From Skeletonema tropicum (lineage: Eukaryota; Bacillariophyta; Thalassiosirophyceae; Thalassiosirales; Thalassiosiraceae), in the NCBI GenBank assembly GCA_037178625.1, contig CM074143.1, positions 1,984,001-2,048,000 on the forward strand: a stretch of DNA of 64,000 nucleotides, given 5' to 3'. Below are positions 19,803-32,818 of the stretch, piece after piece. Numbering within the stretch: the stretch's first letter is position 1; each line of letters opens with the position of its first letter. The translations under genes were made by a program, and so were the position numbers. The notes beneath the pieces are model-generated. The model saw only the letters and a program-made list of their open reading frames with translations, was not told the origin of the DNA and ran no database searches.

Positions 19803-22800
19803 TTGCATTCTTTGGATCGGGCGAACGTTGCGTGTCTACGGGTTGGAAGTCCTTCTCCGACATGCCGATCAATTTGGATGATATTATGCAATCCCGAGGG
19901 AGATCCTCCTTCCAAGCGTGCGAGGAAGTATTCGGCACGGCAGGAAGAGCTTAATGATTGCCACATATCTTTACGTCCCACGAATTCGAAGCCCAATGTA
20001 TTCACCTCCTATCAAGTTGGTGGTGCTCATTTGCATTTGGCTTCACCCCTCAATCGGCAGGTTAGTCTTGGAGTTACAGCTGCTATTGATTCTGCTACTG
20101 TGTTCCCGTATTTCGACGACCCGCTCAGACTTTCAGTAGTGTATGCATACGTTGCCAAGAGTATTAAGGAACCACCCGACTGCGCGTTGCAGTACTTATG
20201 GGCGATGTCCTGGCATTTCTTTTGGGCATTCATTTACGTTGTTACGGGTTACTGCAGGTTGAGGTACAATTTGGAGTGCAAGTACATTGCGCAGCTTTTT
20301 GGACAGGAGTTTCCGGATACAACTAGCTCGCAGGATATTTTGAAGGTGCATTGCTTAGCCACTGGTGGAGCCCCCAAGCAGAAAATCATCTCTTTCGACA
20401 CAGATGGCATTCCGTTTATAGTGGTCTCAGGCGCTGACTGCATTATAAGCAATGTTCGTGCTCTTTTCAAGGATTTGTCTGCTATCTCAACGGTGGTCCA
20501 CACTGCTAGCGGTCCTGACACCCGCACTCGTTACCAAGGTATTTTCATGCTACAGCTTCCAGATGACAACGGGGTTATTCATAGCTACGGGGTTCCTGGA
20601 TGCGTCTATGACCCATACACCTCGTACAATATTCTCGGTGTTAGCAAGCTTAGCAAGTTCTTCGGGGATAAGTCAACTTCCAACGACCCCCGAGACAAAG
20701 ATGGTACGAAAGCAGATTCTGGTGGCACGCGAACGCATCTTGTGTGGGATCATGAGCAGCATGAATTGCATTTTCTGCATCCTTCTAGAGAATACGGCCT
20801 TCCGATCCTTCATTTGTACAAAGGTACTTCGATTTTTCAAGCCTTCTGCTCGAGAATTTTCCCTTTCTATAACGAGGCGGTTCATTATGCCTTCTCCTCC
20901 GCTTACTCTGTGGCTCCCGTTTCTTCAGAGGTAGCTTTGGTGAACGAGGGAGATGATATGGATAAGGACGAAGTTGGCGGTGACGAGTGGTATACACCCG
21001 ATGTGTGTGCTCCATGCAGTCCTCAACCTCAGCAGAAAGGCTCTAAGATATCAAATCAGTCGAATGGTTTTAAGTTAGGCGAGAGTGTGCTGTACGTCAA
21101 GTTCGTAAAGGACAGGAAGAAGGGGAAGAAAACTAAGACGCGTGTGTCCACAATTTCAGCAGTTTACGAGGGAGTCAACGCAGATGGGAAGACTCATATT
21201 ATTCGTCTGGCAGATGGTACGAAGATGACAGTTCATGACTGTTACCTTCAGAAGCACCTTCAACCATCGTTTGACAATATTCCACAGACTCCTCTCGATT
21301 ATAAGAAAGAAGTGGGCGTAGGCATTTCGCAGGAGGAAGCGCAGCGCCTGGCTAGACCTAAGGCATTGTCGCCAGTGCAGCAGGAGTTACTTTCTTGGCA
21401 TCACCGTCTTTACCACCTTAAGTTCAAGCGTATCTTCACGCTTGCTCGTTTGGGAATCCTTCCTAAGTCCCTTTTGGAGTGTGAGAAAACAGCACCTCTT
21501 TGTCTAGAATGTCAATTTGGTCAGGCCAAGCGTCGGGCTTGGAGATTTAAAGGAAAGAAATCTGGTTCAATTCAGAAGAAATCCGAGACCAAACCAGGGG
21601 ATGGCGTATCGGTGGATCAAATCGTTAGTGCCCAGCCAGGGCTGGTTCCTCAGATGAGTGGTTTTCTTACGCACGATAGACTCTGGGGAGCAACAACATT
21701 TGTCGACCATGTGAGTGATTACGTTTACGTCCATCTTATGAAGAATTTCTCTATTGAGGAAACTCTATCAGCGAAGAAAGCCTTTGAGAAGATCTTTTCG
21801 GGGGCAGATTGTGAGGTCCGGTCATATAGAGCTGACAATGGACGCTTTGCTGATTCGAAATGGCAGGAATCTTGTGACAAGCTCGGTCAAGGGCTGACGT
21901 TTTGTGGCGTAGGTAACCACAGACAGAACGGAAAGATTGAAGCCAAGAATAAACAGTTGACGCTTGCTGCTAGGACGCTACTCTTGCACGGGATGAGACT
22001 ATGGCCTGAAATGATATCTACCTACTTCTGGCCATTTGCGATGAAAGCAGCAGCGGAAGCGCACAACAAACTTGCAATTGATGCCGATGGAAATACTCCA
22101 GAATCACGCCTTTTCGGTGTCAAGCAACCTGAATCTCTACCAGTTCAATCCTTCCATACGTTATTCTGCCCGGTCTTCGTGTTAGACCATCGACTTCATT
22201 CAGCAGGAGGTTCTGTCCCGAAATGGGACCCTCGCGCTCGGTGTGGTGTATATCTTGGACATTCTCCCTTGCATGCTGGCAGTGTCGCTCTGGTATTCAA
22301 TCCCTCGACGGGGAGAGTTTCGCCAGCGTATCACGTAGTTTTCGATGACACTTTCTCAACTGTTCCTTACATGAGAGCCGCATCGTTGCCGCCAAATTGG
22401 GAGGATCTTGTCAAGAATTCTTCAGAGATTGCAACCACCGAAGAATTTGATCTTGCAGAAAATTGGACAAATGAGTTAGATTCGGATAATTTGAATTCGC
22501 CCGTGCACGCGGCAGGTCCCTCCTTGACCAAGATTACGGACCCTTTCGCTATTGTTCCTGATCAGAATAACCACGATAGTGAATTAAGCCCCGCTCGAGC
22601 AACCTCCTCCTCAGAATCACGGAAACGTACAGTGCAGCCTTCCGAGGGAGAGAAATCGGCACAAACATCTTCAAATAGGTTGAAGGTGACGTTTGAGAAT
22701 GACAAGAACGCTGCAGCAAGTTCACCGTCGACCAAGCGCACCAAATTGAACGATGAGCCGTCTGCAGGCACATCCCGAGCAATTGTTCCGCCAGCAGAAA

Positions 22801-24011
22801 ATGCACATCCAACATCCGATCCTTTATCTATGCCGCGCATCATCAATCTAGACGAAGCAGGGCTACGTAGATCGGAACGTATTGCAGCAGCGAAAGAGTT
22901 AAAAGATGCAATAACAAAGGAAGGAACTAAGGTGTTTGCTGTATCACTCTTTACCGCACTTGGAACGGTAGGGTCAATTACTCTACCAGATTACGGCCGC
23001 AATACAGAAGAAGAGCTTTCGTGGGGTGATCGATGCATGAATAGGTTTTATGAAGTCAACGAGCTGTACGATGGTACCTGCAATCAACTGCACTTTATGT
23101 CTTTCTCCACCGAGTCTGACCAAGTGGCGTCGAATGAGGTCTTCACTTATTCGCAGGCAATGAAACAGCACGATGTAGAGGACTTTCAGGAAGCCATGAA
23201 GAAGGAAATCGCAGATCACACCAAGAGAGAGCACTGGGTCCTAGTCCCTCGATCGTCTATGCCGAAGGGAAAGAAAGCTATCATGTCGATTTGGTCTTTT
23301 AAGAGGAAGAGGCTCCCGACTGGGGAACTGCTTAAGCATAAAGCTAGGCTGTGCGCTCATGGAGGGATGCAGAAGTGGGGGGAGAATTACTGGGAAACCT
23401 ACTCACCAGTCGTGAATATGCTCACGGTTCGTCTTATCCTTCTCATCTGCAAGATTCACAAGCTTCACAGCAAATCGATCGATTTTGTATTAGCGTTCCC
23501 TCAGGCCGACTTAGAGGAAGACATCTGGATGGAAATCCCTTTGGGAGTAGCTGTCAAGTCGAAGGATGGAGGTTCTTATCTATTGAAGTTGAAGAAGAAT
23601 CTCTACGGACTAAAGCAAGGAAGTCACAATTGGTTCAAGCATCTCGAGCAGGGTTTGCGGAAACGTAGACTCATTCCTTCCGAAGTTGATCCCTGCCTTT
23701 ATTTGAAGAAGGGTTTAGCAGTGCTTACGTACGTAGATGATTGCATTTTGGTTTCTACGAGCAAGAAGGCGATTGACGATCTTGTTGAAAGTCTCAAGAA
23801 TGGAGAGGAAAAGTTCATTCTCACCGATGAAGGAGACATCGACAAGTTTCTTGGCATAGAGATCAAGCACTTCGAAGACGGATCATTTGAACTTTCACAA
23901 CCACACCTTATTACGAGAATCCTCCAACTACTCCAACTCGATAACAACAATCAATGGAAGTCTAGCACGAACTCGCGACAAACCCCTTCGGAGCAAGTAA
24001 TCCTACACAGG
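19803..24011 (+). CDS. Copia-1 Pol (protease, integrase, RT), cut by Copia-2
   Basis: The start is uncertain because the frame opens before the first plausible Met. The order is typical for Copia: remaining gag-like sequence, protease region, GAG-pre-integrase (SWHHRLYHL ... CLECQFGQAK), integrase core (VDQIVSAQ, YRADNGRF and KIEAKNK as DDE positions), then RT (SIWSFKRKR, KARLCAHGG, IDFVLAFPQADLEEDIWMEI, NLYGLKQ, TYVDDCILV). RNase H is on the displaced part at 48173-48916. At the protease site the sequence reads IVVSGAD where family members have Asp before SGA or NGA, so the catalytic Asp seems to be Val. The protein ends artificially in the Copia-2 LTR. Confidence 0.88.
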
Positions 24012-24470
24012 TGTTGATGTATGCATTTCGTACGGGATATTTTAGATATTGAATAGAGAAGGGATCTCTATTTCGGGATATGTGTCTCAATCTTTTTTGG
24101 ATGAGAACTTCAAGATTAGAACACGTCGACTTTCGACGACCTTCACCAACGCGCTTTTTTGATCATGGCGCTCACAGTCGAAGAAATAAAAATAAACAAT
24201 AACACCGTGTAGTAAGTAGACGCCTATGGCGGATCTTTCTCTCAGTAATACTTCGGTAATCGAGTAGGAATAGCCGTGCCTTAGTGCACCAGTTTCCGGC
24301 TAATTTGGGCTTTAGGAATCTTATCCCCAGCAACGTTGTCTCTCCCAACCTACGACACCAGATCGGGTGAAACCTCTCGCCACCGGCCACGTTCACTTCT
24401 TCAGGATCGTCCATTGTCCGCGGAGCCTTGAAGCTTGTATGGCATTCGACAGATTATTGCTTACTTTAGA
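24012..24470 (+). repeat. Copia-2 5' LTR
   Basis: A 459-bp LTR beginning TGTTGATGTATG and ending TTTAGA rather than the usual CA. The border is set by TSD ACAGG and by the 3' LTR, whose two pieces (53638-53734 and 48922-49283) add up to exactly 459 bp with about two differences noted. Confidence 0.85.
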
Positions 24471-24667
24471 GATTTCCATGTCTCGCTGCTCAGACGACTG
24501 GCTTCAGATTTACCGAATTAATAATCTGTCACCGCACGACTGTTCTAGCAGTTAGAGATCACCCAACTCTCCCTGATGTAAGTGGACTCCGCTATTCATA
24601 CATAGCGAAATTTCCTTTCATACCAAGTGGGTACCCGTGATACCTGATCAAAGACAGGACAACATCT

Positions 24668-26032
24668 TTGTCTGACGCCGATATCAACATGCAAGAGGAT
24701 TTTTCTTCCCGAGGCGATATTAATGCCGATGGTGTTTTCGTGGACGCTTCCTTAGAGACCAGCGATGGTAGTCGGGACGCTAATATGGAATCTGATGTAT
24801 TTCGCAGAGGACGATGGCGGAGACCCTTATCCTATTTAAAAGGGATATTCAGTAGCAATCCTGTCCCTACTGAAAGGATTGTTTCAATGGTTATGGAGGA
24901 TCATATTCTACAGAGAGAGTATGATAGTGGATTAACTATCGATCGATGTGTTACGTACCAAGCTTCAGCTGCATTATCCGCTGAAATAGCTGGTTTGATT
25001 GATGGTGGTGCCAATGGTGGACTTGCTAATCCGAAGGAGATGAGATTGATTTCCTACTGCTACCCGCCGAGGCATGTCAACATCACTGGTGTTGGGGATT
25101 TGAATATTCCGCAGCTTAAGATTGGGACCTACGCTGCCAAGGTGCAATTGAGTGATGGCAACTTTGTCCTCATGATGTTTCACGAGTATGGGGAGTTACA
25201 GAATGGAAAAACTATCCATTCCAAGATCCAACTTGCCGACAATGGGTGCACCATTCATGATGAGTCGGAACTTCTAGGAGGGAAGCAATGCCTGACTACA
25301 CTTGAGGGACACGAAGTACCACTTGACTTTGAGAATGGCTTACCTTACATCAAGATGCAGTACCCGGATGATGATGACTTACTTCTTCCTACCGTCAGCA
25401 TGACTCGTGACCTTCCTTGGGATCCATCTCGCTACGATACGAACAAGTCTTCCAAGGTTCCTTTGATCGATCCTCAAGAAAGTCCCTACCTATCGGTTCC
25501 TGTTCATCCTAATGCCAACCAATATGGGGAGTTTATCACCACGAATTATGGGGAGCAGGAGTCGGGAGACCCCATTGAAGATCTGTTAGCCATGTCTTCC
25601 GGTTATGAACGACGAGTCGTTTCCACCGGGGAACTACTACCGATGCCGACGGATCCCATACATTGTGCCTACGAGATGTCCTTCCCAGTTGAAGTGTATT
25701 CCAACGTCTATGAATGCTACTCTACACTTGGTAACCTCAACCACCAATACGCGCAGCAACGTCTCGATCCTATCCAATACCAAGAGTATCGCAAGTATTT
25801 CCTCAACGTACCTGCTTCCACAGTCCGCAGTACCTTCGATTCTACCACTCAGTACTACCGACACATACCTTCCACGAACAAGTTTATGACATACCGGTCT
25901 CCATACCCGGCCCTCAATGTCTTTCGCCGTCATGAGATTGTCTTTACTGATACTGTCTTCGCCGACGTAACAGCATGGGGAGGTATTAATGCCGCTCAAG
26001 TTTTTGCTGGTAATGGTAAGATGTCCCGGTAT
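24668..26032 (+). CDS. Copia-2 Pol, N-terminal part (protease, start of integrase)
   Basis: The start is uncertain: the frame opens after a stop at 24638 and the first AUG is in codons 8-9 (ADINM). An acidic N-terminus is followed by an aspartic-protease region (LIDGGANGGLA, about residues 116-126), a GAG-pre-integrase-like region and the beginning of the integrase core (FTDTVFADV). No gag module lies between the LTR (ends 24470) and protease. At 26027-26032 the codons for Arg-Tyr continue at 56816 (minus) with ISVHGCKTDG, which gives a normal integrase. The remaining 17 codons to the stop at 26083 are foreign sequence beyond the breakpoint. Confidence 0.85.
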
Positions 26033-26038
26033 TTTCGT
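26027..26038. other. Left inversion breakpoint
   Basis: CGGTAT (Copia-2, 26027-26032) is followed by TTTCGT (26033-26038). At the other breakpoint the reverse complement of 56811-56822 is TTTCGT then CGGTAT. Both 6-bp blocks are thus present at both junctions in swapped order, as expected for inversion through staggered breaks with fill-in. Confidence 0.85.
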
Positions 26039-26083
26039 GCTTCTGTTCTTGCTGCACGAAATTTTCTTGCTGCACAAAAGTGA

Positions 26084-28126
26084 GCATAATTAAGAGATTG
26101 GTGCTGATCAGCATTTCACATGAAATTTCTGTTATATTATTATTATTATTCCAACATGTGAAATGAACAAAGCTGCATTTAGATATTTTAACGGTTCCCG
26201 TGATGTGAAGAACTGTTCTTTGCCTTTGATACAGAGCTTGTAAGAGCCTGTTTTTCTTATTACAATCTGCTGAGCAATTTCTTCTTATTCTCATGAACTT
26301 TCTGATTACTGAAACTCTTCACTGCATTGTATCGATCTCTTTATTTGATTGGTATTGGTAACCCAACATGTCGAGAATTGGTCGTTCTTTGGTTTTGGTG
26401 TCCTTCAATCGTTGCTCGAAGCGAATGAGATTTTGAGGAACATTGAAGCTGCGCTCGAGGTCCAACGCGGTTTCATTAGGTAGAGTCCTGCTAGTGTTCT
26501 CATCCTCGACAAGACAACGTAGACCCAGTTCACGCATCGATAGTTCCAGTCATTGACAATGAGGACGTCTTTCGACATTCCCTGCAGCTTGTCGCCAGTT
26601 GTTGATATGTTGGAGTTGACAGGAATCTGCTTGACGTTTGCATTTGCATTTGCATTTGCATTGCCCGCTGTTGTAGTTATATTGTTTCAGTCAGAGGAAA
26701 CTTGATTATGGCCGAAAATTCTTGTGGTTTGAGCTTGAAGGTCGGCAGGTTCGAGTTTAGCTCCATTTGAGGCAAAGTTGGTCGACTTTATGTTTATGTT
26801 TATGCCATCATCTCCCAGCTGCGTGATTATGGTGTCGTGGAAAGCTGCGGAAACCTTTCTGCGTTGCATGTTGCATGTACCTTCGTTTTCTCCTCCTCTT
26901 CTTGGCCTTGGTGTTGCCTCTTTCATCCTCAGTCTTAGTATGGGTTGTTTTGGATATTGATGCCTCGATTATGAGAGTGTGTGCTGATCATATGTGAAAG
27001 TCGTACCACTGGGCCACCAGTGGACCACTTTCGCGTATGAGCAGCAAAAGTACATCAAAGAGCAGGCACTACTCATGCTTCCGGGCTTTTTGGCCCTACA
27101 CGCTAGCGACTTGCAGTATTCTTTCAAGGCACCGCGGAAGCGGAAGCCCTAAACTATCGGCTTATCGGGGCTGCATCAGCAAGTGCATCAGCGTTGTGAT
27201 AATTCATCTCTTAAACAAATTGCATGAATCTACAGCTGTTCAACGCACGCCGCTCGTAGCCTGTCTCAATAGAACACGACTCCTTACAGCGAGTTGAAAT
27301 ACTCCCCTCAAGCTAGCACCACCTGGCGCTAGATTGTGCTACTTCGCTGTTCCGATGCCTTTCTACGATCCCAAAGATCTAGTCATCACCTCAAAATATA
27401 CCGAAAGAACCCTATCGAGGGAGGATAAGTTCACATAAAGCTAATCTCACCCTGTTACGATCGACTACTCCAGCTTGCATCAGAGGCTGGCCAGCCATAC
27501 CGCCAGCGAAGTGATCGGTTTCGGCGTTGCCGCGTAATCTCTAATCACTCCTTACTCTTACTCCATCGTGAAATCTGTATTGTAGGATCTTCCAGACAAA
27601 CCGCTCCCCTCTCTCCCAATACCATTGGCCTTTTAAGCAGATCATCAACACCCCTACCACCGGGGGCTGGGCGAGACGAGAGAAGACCATCAAAGATGCT
27701 CTGCTCGCTGAGCCCCCGCCGCACAGGTGACTTCAAAAAGCGTCCGGACAATTTTTGGCGCGGTCGCCATTTTTGTTCATTTCACCATGACAGTCTACTA
27801 GCCAAAATTCGTCCAGTAGGGCTTCTCTCTGCAAATAGTGCATAGACTGTCAGATTAAAAATCCTCTCAGAATTAGGGCGGCAGGGGTATTGTTGGGACA
27901 GTGGTGGCTTGGTTTGGGTCAAAATGACCTGTTTCTGCTCATGCCGCTGGATTTTGACGTGTGCCATTTTGTGCATCATCGTCTCGACTCTCGACCGGCA
28001 CAAGGCATGCATCGATAGTATTGAATTGCTGCCCCCCAGTGGTATTAATAATGAATCTATTGCGCAAAATTAACGCATATCATCGTATTGATAACCTACG
28101 CGTCCCCTTCCGATTTCGATCTCTTC
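26084..28126. other. Non-coding host flank within the inverted segment
   Basis: No gene is supported. There is a short TTTGCA hexamer repeat at about 26637-26661. Near 27299-27312 the minus strand has GAGGGGAG, which resembles a polypurine tract, but no LTR with TG start follows. Short ORFs lack domains. Confidence 0.4.
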
Positions 28127-28139
28127 ATGGATAACATTA

Positions 28140-28784
28140 ATGCTGCCAAGAATGCCCTATCTTCTGGGACTGGGGGTGATGGCAACGAACGAACGTGATG
28201 GTGGCGAGCATCTTCATACGCAGTCGCAGCCAATGTCTCTACCAACAGACACCAATCCTGCTGGCAATCTAAATAACAACGCTCCAACCAATGACATCCA
28301 CCCCTCCGACTACAGCGACAATTATATTAATGATGACACCAAGTACGACTTCATTACTTCTGCTCCGGCGCCGACTCCACAATCATCGGCAGACAAAATC
28401 GCCGCAATGCTTGCTTCTGCTCACGGAGTACTCAGTCCACGCCCCTTCCAAATTGACGCCATCTTTCAGTTGTGTATTCGTCGTGTTTCCATGCTGTATC
28501 TTATTCGTAAAACAGGAGAGGGGAAATCACTGGTATTAAAAGGGATGGCAACAATTAAGCGTGGGATCACTCTCTGCCTTGTGCCACTTGTTGGATTGGG
28601 AAGTGATCAAGCTATCAAAACAACCTGCATGGCATGCGGTGTGGAGGCGTATCATGTGGACGAGTGGAAAGACGATCGGTGTGACGTGTTGATGGATAGG
28701 CTAACAATGTTTGATCCAACTAAACAACACAAGTCAATAGTATTATTCATATCTCCTCGTCAATTAAACAGTGAGAGTCGGTGG
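28140..28784 (+). pseudogene. RecQ-like SF2 helicase, N-terminal fragment, disrupted by Copia-3
   Basis: A low-complexity Asn/Thr/Pro-rich N-terminus is followed by the start of a superfamily 2 helicase core: a Q-like region (LSPRPFQIDAIFQLCI), a Walker A motif RKTGEGKS with Lys in GEGKS, motif Ia-like VPLVGLGSDQ and ILFISPRQL. RecQ-type helicases unwind DNA in a 3'-5' direction. The DEAH box and the second RecA domain are missing: the coding sequence stops at the Copia-3 LTR (28785) after SESRW, whose GGTGG probably is the target site. An upstream ATG at 28127 is in another frame, and an AACG triplicate near 28186 may be the cause. I did not find the remaining helicase elsewhere in the window. 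Confidence 0.7.
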
Positions 28785-29105
28785 TGCAGTCTATCCTAGC
28801 TTCTCTCTTCTCTCTTGTGCGGCCCAGTCCCCGGTGGTAGGGGTGGATCATCAATACTTCGTGAATACTGATCTATGATCACTATCTTCTTATAACACGC
28901 TTACGAACCAAGTCATAGGCAACTGCATCATACACTGTTCTTCATCAAGCAAAGTGGATCCTAGACCCATCGTGTTAGATAACACCGACTGATCATTCTC
29001 AAGAACACAGGCCCTCGACTGGAATCCGCATCATTCTCAGTTTATATCAGCGCACTAATGTATTATGTAGTCTTAGTCTCAGCCTGGTCCGTCAAACCAT
29101 CAACA
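28785..29105 (-). repeat. Copia-3 3' LTR (decayed element)
   Basis: On the minus strand the LTR begins TGTTGATGGTT at 29105, directly after a polypurine tract (gacaggggag, 29106-29115), and ends in GACTGCA at 28785, followed by GGTGG as the likely target sequence. It is 321 bp. The second copy is at 37237-37557. Confidence 0.75.
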
Positions 29106-29440
29106 CTCCCCTGTCTCTTGGAATACCAAGCGATATAGGAGCATTATTCAAGTAGACAATGAAACCAGCGCAAGATTTCCACGTGACCGTATCACCAGCA
29201 CAACATGTATAAATAAATCAACGGATGACAAATTCTTTTCCTCTCGGCTCAGGCTATCAGGAGGCAGAACCTCCTTCCATCCTGCTCCATCTAAAGTGGA
29301 AACGTCCAATCCTGCTTCTGAAATGCTGCTGAAGTGATATGTGGCTCAGTGGGATCATACAACATCTTGGCATTCTGATACTTAGTCAAGTATGCGAATA
29401 GGTGAAACAAACATTCCAAATGACCTTCTATGGGCAGAGC
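29106..29440 (-). pseudogene. Copia-3 RT/RNase H remnant
   Basis: Minus-strand pieces in different frames match the Copia connection and RNase H region: GHLECLFHLFAYLTKYQNAK, DPTEPHITSAAF and AGFIVYLNNAPI, the last running directly into the polypurine tract, so the rest of RNase H is deleted. Several stops and frameshifts show it is old. Upstream (towards 31000) the similarity fades and I cannot define domains. The identical copy is at about 37558-37892. Confidence 0.65.
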
Positions 29441-32400
29441 AAGGTGTCAACTCGTCGTCATTGAAAGCTCCCAACAAATATCTACCCGACCAGGCCAACT
29501 CTCTATCGCCTATCGCAGGATTTCTACCAAAGATCAACTATAGGGCGCTCTCACTAGCCAATTCTCAACTAGCATCTATCCGGCAGATACTCAGTCTTGA
29601 ATGGAGCTCCATCACTCTTGGCATTGTGCAACCCTTCTTGGCCAGCCACTCAGAACATTCGTCAAGGCTATGCCAACATACGGGACAGCCAAAAGCCCAG
29701 CACTAGATGCCAGTGTTCAACTCCACTCTACGAGATCTATTGCCAAGATACCTCGATGGCCTCTCGTGAATGCTGCCTCTTCCGCTTCTGAATGTCAGCC
29801 AATCTCGTTGCGTAGCACGGCTTCTGCAATCGTATGTAAGATCACATGCCCCCCTCTACACACCAAAGACATACTCCATGTACTTTTCCATCACTAGTAA
29901 AAGGACGAAGGCAAACACAGGATCTCCATGCGGCAATTTAAAGCGAAGGTCAAGCATATACTCACATTAGTGCAGCCCAAAATCTCTGCATGCAAAACGA
30001 CTTCCGTGAACCTCTCGCTAGATCAGAGCATTTCTTCATTCTCAACATCAAATTCGGAACAGCAGACAACATAGCGCTTCTGAATAACTTTGGAAATATA
30101 CATTCTGGTGTTTCCTGCAAAGACTGATGGACCCATCATTTCGGCGTAGGGAATGCAACATGCACTTCTCGACTTATCACACCAGCACGGCTTCACACCA
30201 CACTCGTGGATCTTGCGGCTCGACCTACCCTTTCCTGATGTAATGATCTTCATCTGCTTCCGCACTGTGAACACAACACTGAAATGCAACTTCATTATCA
30301 TCCTGCACCACATACTCGGCCATCTCCGCAGCACAGGGTTGATATATTTCGATCCTTCAGCCAGCTGCATCTGCATCCATTGCTTGCGACAATTAATAAT
30401 ACTCATCAAGAACATTCATCAACCGTAGCCTGAGAATCCACTTCCGATCATACCTCATCGTGATATACTTTAATCTCTCGGAGTAATGTATATTATCGAC
30501 TCCAACTGCAACTTGTTCTAGAACATTTTGGGCAATAAAAGCGCACAATACCGCTTCAGCCTTCACATTCTCATTGAACCATACAACATAGGTAATAGTA
30601 GTCAGGGCTAAGCGGTGATAGACGCCATTGTCTAACCATCTTTGTCAACACTGCGACTCGGCAATAGACCTTGTCGACACTGTGATATCGCACCTTGCAC
30701 AACTTGTGGCCATCCTCCCCTTGAGGGAAAGACCTCTACGTCAATCTGGTCATCCGCAAGTGATCTGTCAGTAATGGGCTCCCCTGAAGCAATGCATGCA
30801 TCAGCCTCAGGTACCACGTATTGTCTTCGAACCTCATTGCTCATCCGCAAGTATTGCAAGAGCGTCCGCCTCGCCATCATGAATATGCCAGCCGCTGATA
30901 TCATTCAGATCATCGAACCACTTCATTGTAGAGTCTATCCTGAGTCTCCTCCTCGGCCGTAGATAATTCAACATCATCTACCTCGGAGGTAAAATCGCCG
31001 CGTCCCCAAAATTTGCAGCGAATATTATTCATACACATCAGCCAATTGCTGCGTTCATTCTCATTCATAGTCATTTCGCTGCCATGGTAATTACTAGACT
31101 CCAAACACCCCCCAAAAAACAACTGTATAGCGTGTGGGATCTTGTGAGTTCCTATCTTCCAAAGAATAACATCAATCAAGCCAACCAAACGCCGCAATAT
31201 TGCTAATATCTGGCTCGTGCATCTAGTCACCGGGCATGGATTTAATCCGCCGAGTTGTTGTGCCATGTACCGTAAGGTTCATGGTTTGCACCCTCCGCTC
31301 AAAGCAATCCCATAACATCATAAGAGCGTCGCTTTCCTGAAATTCAGCTGATAGATTATGCAAGAACCCAAACTAGCGTTCCTCCAAATCAGCCCACTGC
31401 GTACCTCTCCTAATACACGCAGAGTATTCCCACCTCGTATAAACCTGCGTACCTCCTCGCTCTTTTGGATGCTCAAGGATCGCAGACGAGCGTGTCTGGA
31501 ACACCTAAATACTCACCTGCATGATGCCGTCGCTGCCATCTCATCCAAGTATAAATGAACCCTTTTTGGACACATAAACTCGGACAAGTGTACACGTTGG
31601 TACCTCCTTGTGGTCTTCGCGTCGCATTAGTGTAGAAGATAGTATCAATAAAACGTTTGTTGCGTAATGCACGATCATTTGTTGGAAACTAACTCTCTTG
31701 ACAAAGTAGTGTTGATGAAAACCTACCCAGCTGCGTCGTCTGTTAAATTGTGAGCATCCTCTTCTGAAATGCGCTATAACTAACCAAGTATCTCGGCTGA
31801 GACACACCAGTAGGATCTCCAACTCCAACGCACTGAAAATATCCAAAGTGGTCGACACAATATATAGCTTCAAAATCTCATAAGAACAATTCATTGTTAT
31901 CTCGTCTCATCGGTACTGCAAGATGCAATGCCATGCACAACAGATCTTCCCAGTGATTCCAGAGCGTCAGCCAATTACAATGAGTTCCTTTCTAGAAGGA
32001 AACTCCCTCTTGCTAATAGTACGCATCAATATGATTATCCATCACCTCCCCTTGGGCAAGCCATGGAACGGTGTGAAAATAACTCTCTCATACGCAGTAG
32101 CAGTAGTGGTAACGAAGAACGACTCTACACAGCTGCAGAGGATAATTATTGTGCCATTTTGATCAGGCCCGAGATACAAAATACCTCCTTCTACAAAAAA
32201 GCTGCAGAATGTATACGTCTCGTGTAATAGCAGCTACGAATGTGCGTTTGGCTTTCATTTGCTGTCGCATGATAAATATATGTAAAGTAGATACTTACTT
32301 AAGTAAGACCAAGACTTCTTTTCTCGTACCAACTTGAACTTCATTATCACTCGGTACTCGAATTGTCCACCAAAATCGCTCACAAAAAATCAACGACCGA

Positions 32401-32818
32401 ACCGCATCTCTTCTGCCGTTAATTCAATCATGCCGACCAAAAGCTCTCAAAGCTTTCATTCAATCATGCCGACAGACGGCATCATGAAGAGCTCTCACAG
32501 CCATTCATTCAATCATGGATGGCAAATTGCTGTCTCAAGCCACTTGCCGCTGCTTGCAGAGCTCATAATTTTTCATCAAGCAAACTGTCAACATCATTCA
32601 CTACCAAACCACCATGTCGGCCGATTCTCCGCTCTTCGCTCGCCGGCCGCTTGCTATACTACCGCCGCCTCCCAACAGCGTTCACCCGCAAGCATCGCCG
32701 CCGCCTTGACGCAGGCTCCGCCGCTAACGACTGCAGCCGATGACCGATGATTACAGGTGAGTTACAACCGATTCATGATCCCCTGTCCGGTTTTAATGGC
32801 TGATCGAGCAACAACTTC

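Larger units (their letters stand above)
18137..24011 (+). mobile_element. Copia-1, left part (inside Gyp1)
   Basis: A Ty1/Copia element inserted in the Gyp1 integrase and itself interrupted at 24011 by Copia-2 (TSD ACAGG at 24007-24011 and, inverted, 48917-48921). The left part has the 5' LTR, gag-like ORF, protease, integrase and RT. RNase H and the 3' LTR are at 47897-48916 on the minus strand. Removing Copia-2 joins the RT-connection codons to the RNase H part in frame (VILHR then DSEGDE). Confidence 0.9.
24012..26032 (+). mobile_element. Copia-2, left part (inside Copia-1), ending at the inversion breakpoint
   Basis: 5' LTR, leader and the beginning of pol. At 26032 the pol frame is cut by the inversion breakpoint and continues at 56816 on the minus strand. 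Copia-2 is the innermost intact-type element of the stack and the one that took the break. Confidence 0.9.

Noticed and set aside
27290..27320. Polypurine-tract-like GAGGGGAG on the minus strand suggesting another Copia 3' LTR
   Set aside because: No TG...CA LTR follows, no RNase H end precedes it, and no second copy was found.
30023..30415. 130-residue minus-strand ORF in the duplicated block
   Set aside because: Looked faintly like a Copia RT relic, but no motif could be aligned with confidence. Also present unchanged in copy 2.
32334..32750. 138-residue plus-strand ORF (His/Ser/Ala-rich)
   Set aside because: Low complexity, no domain. Its identity with 41437-41853 only reflects the block duplication.
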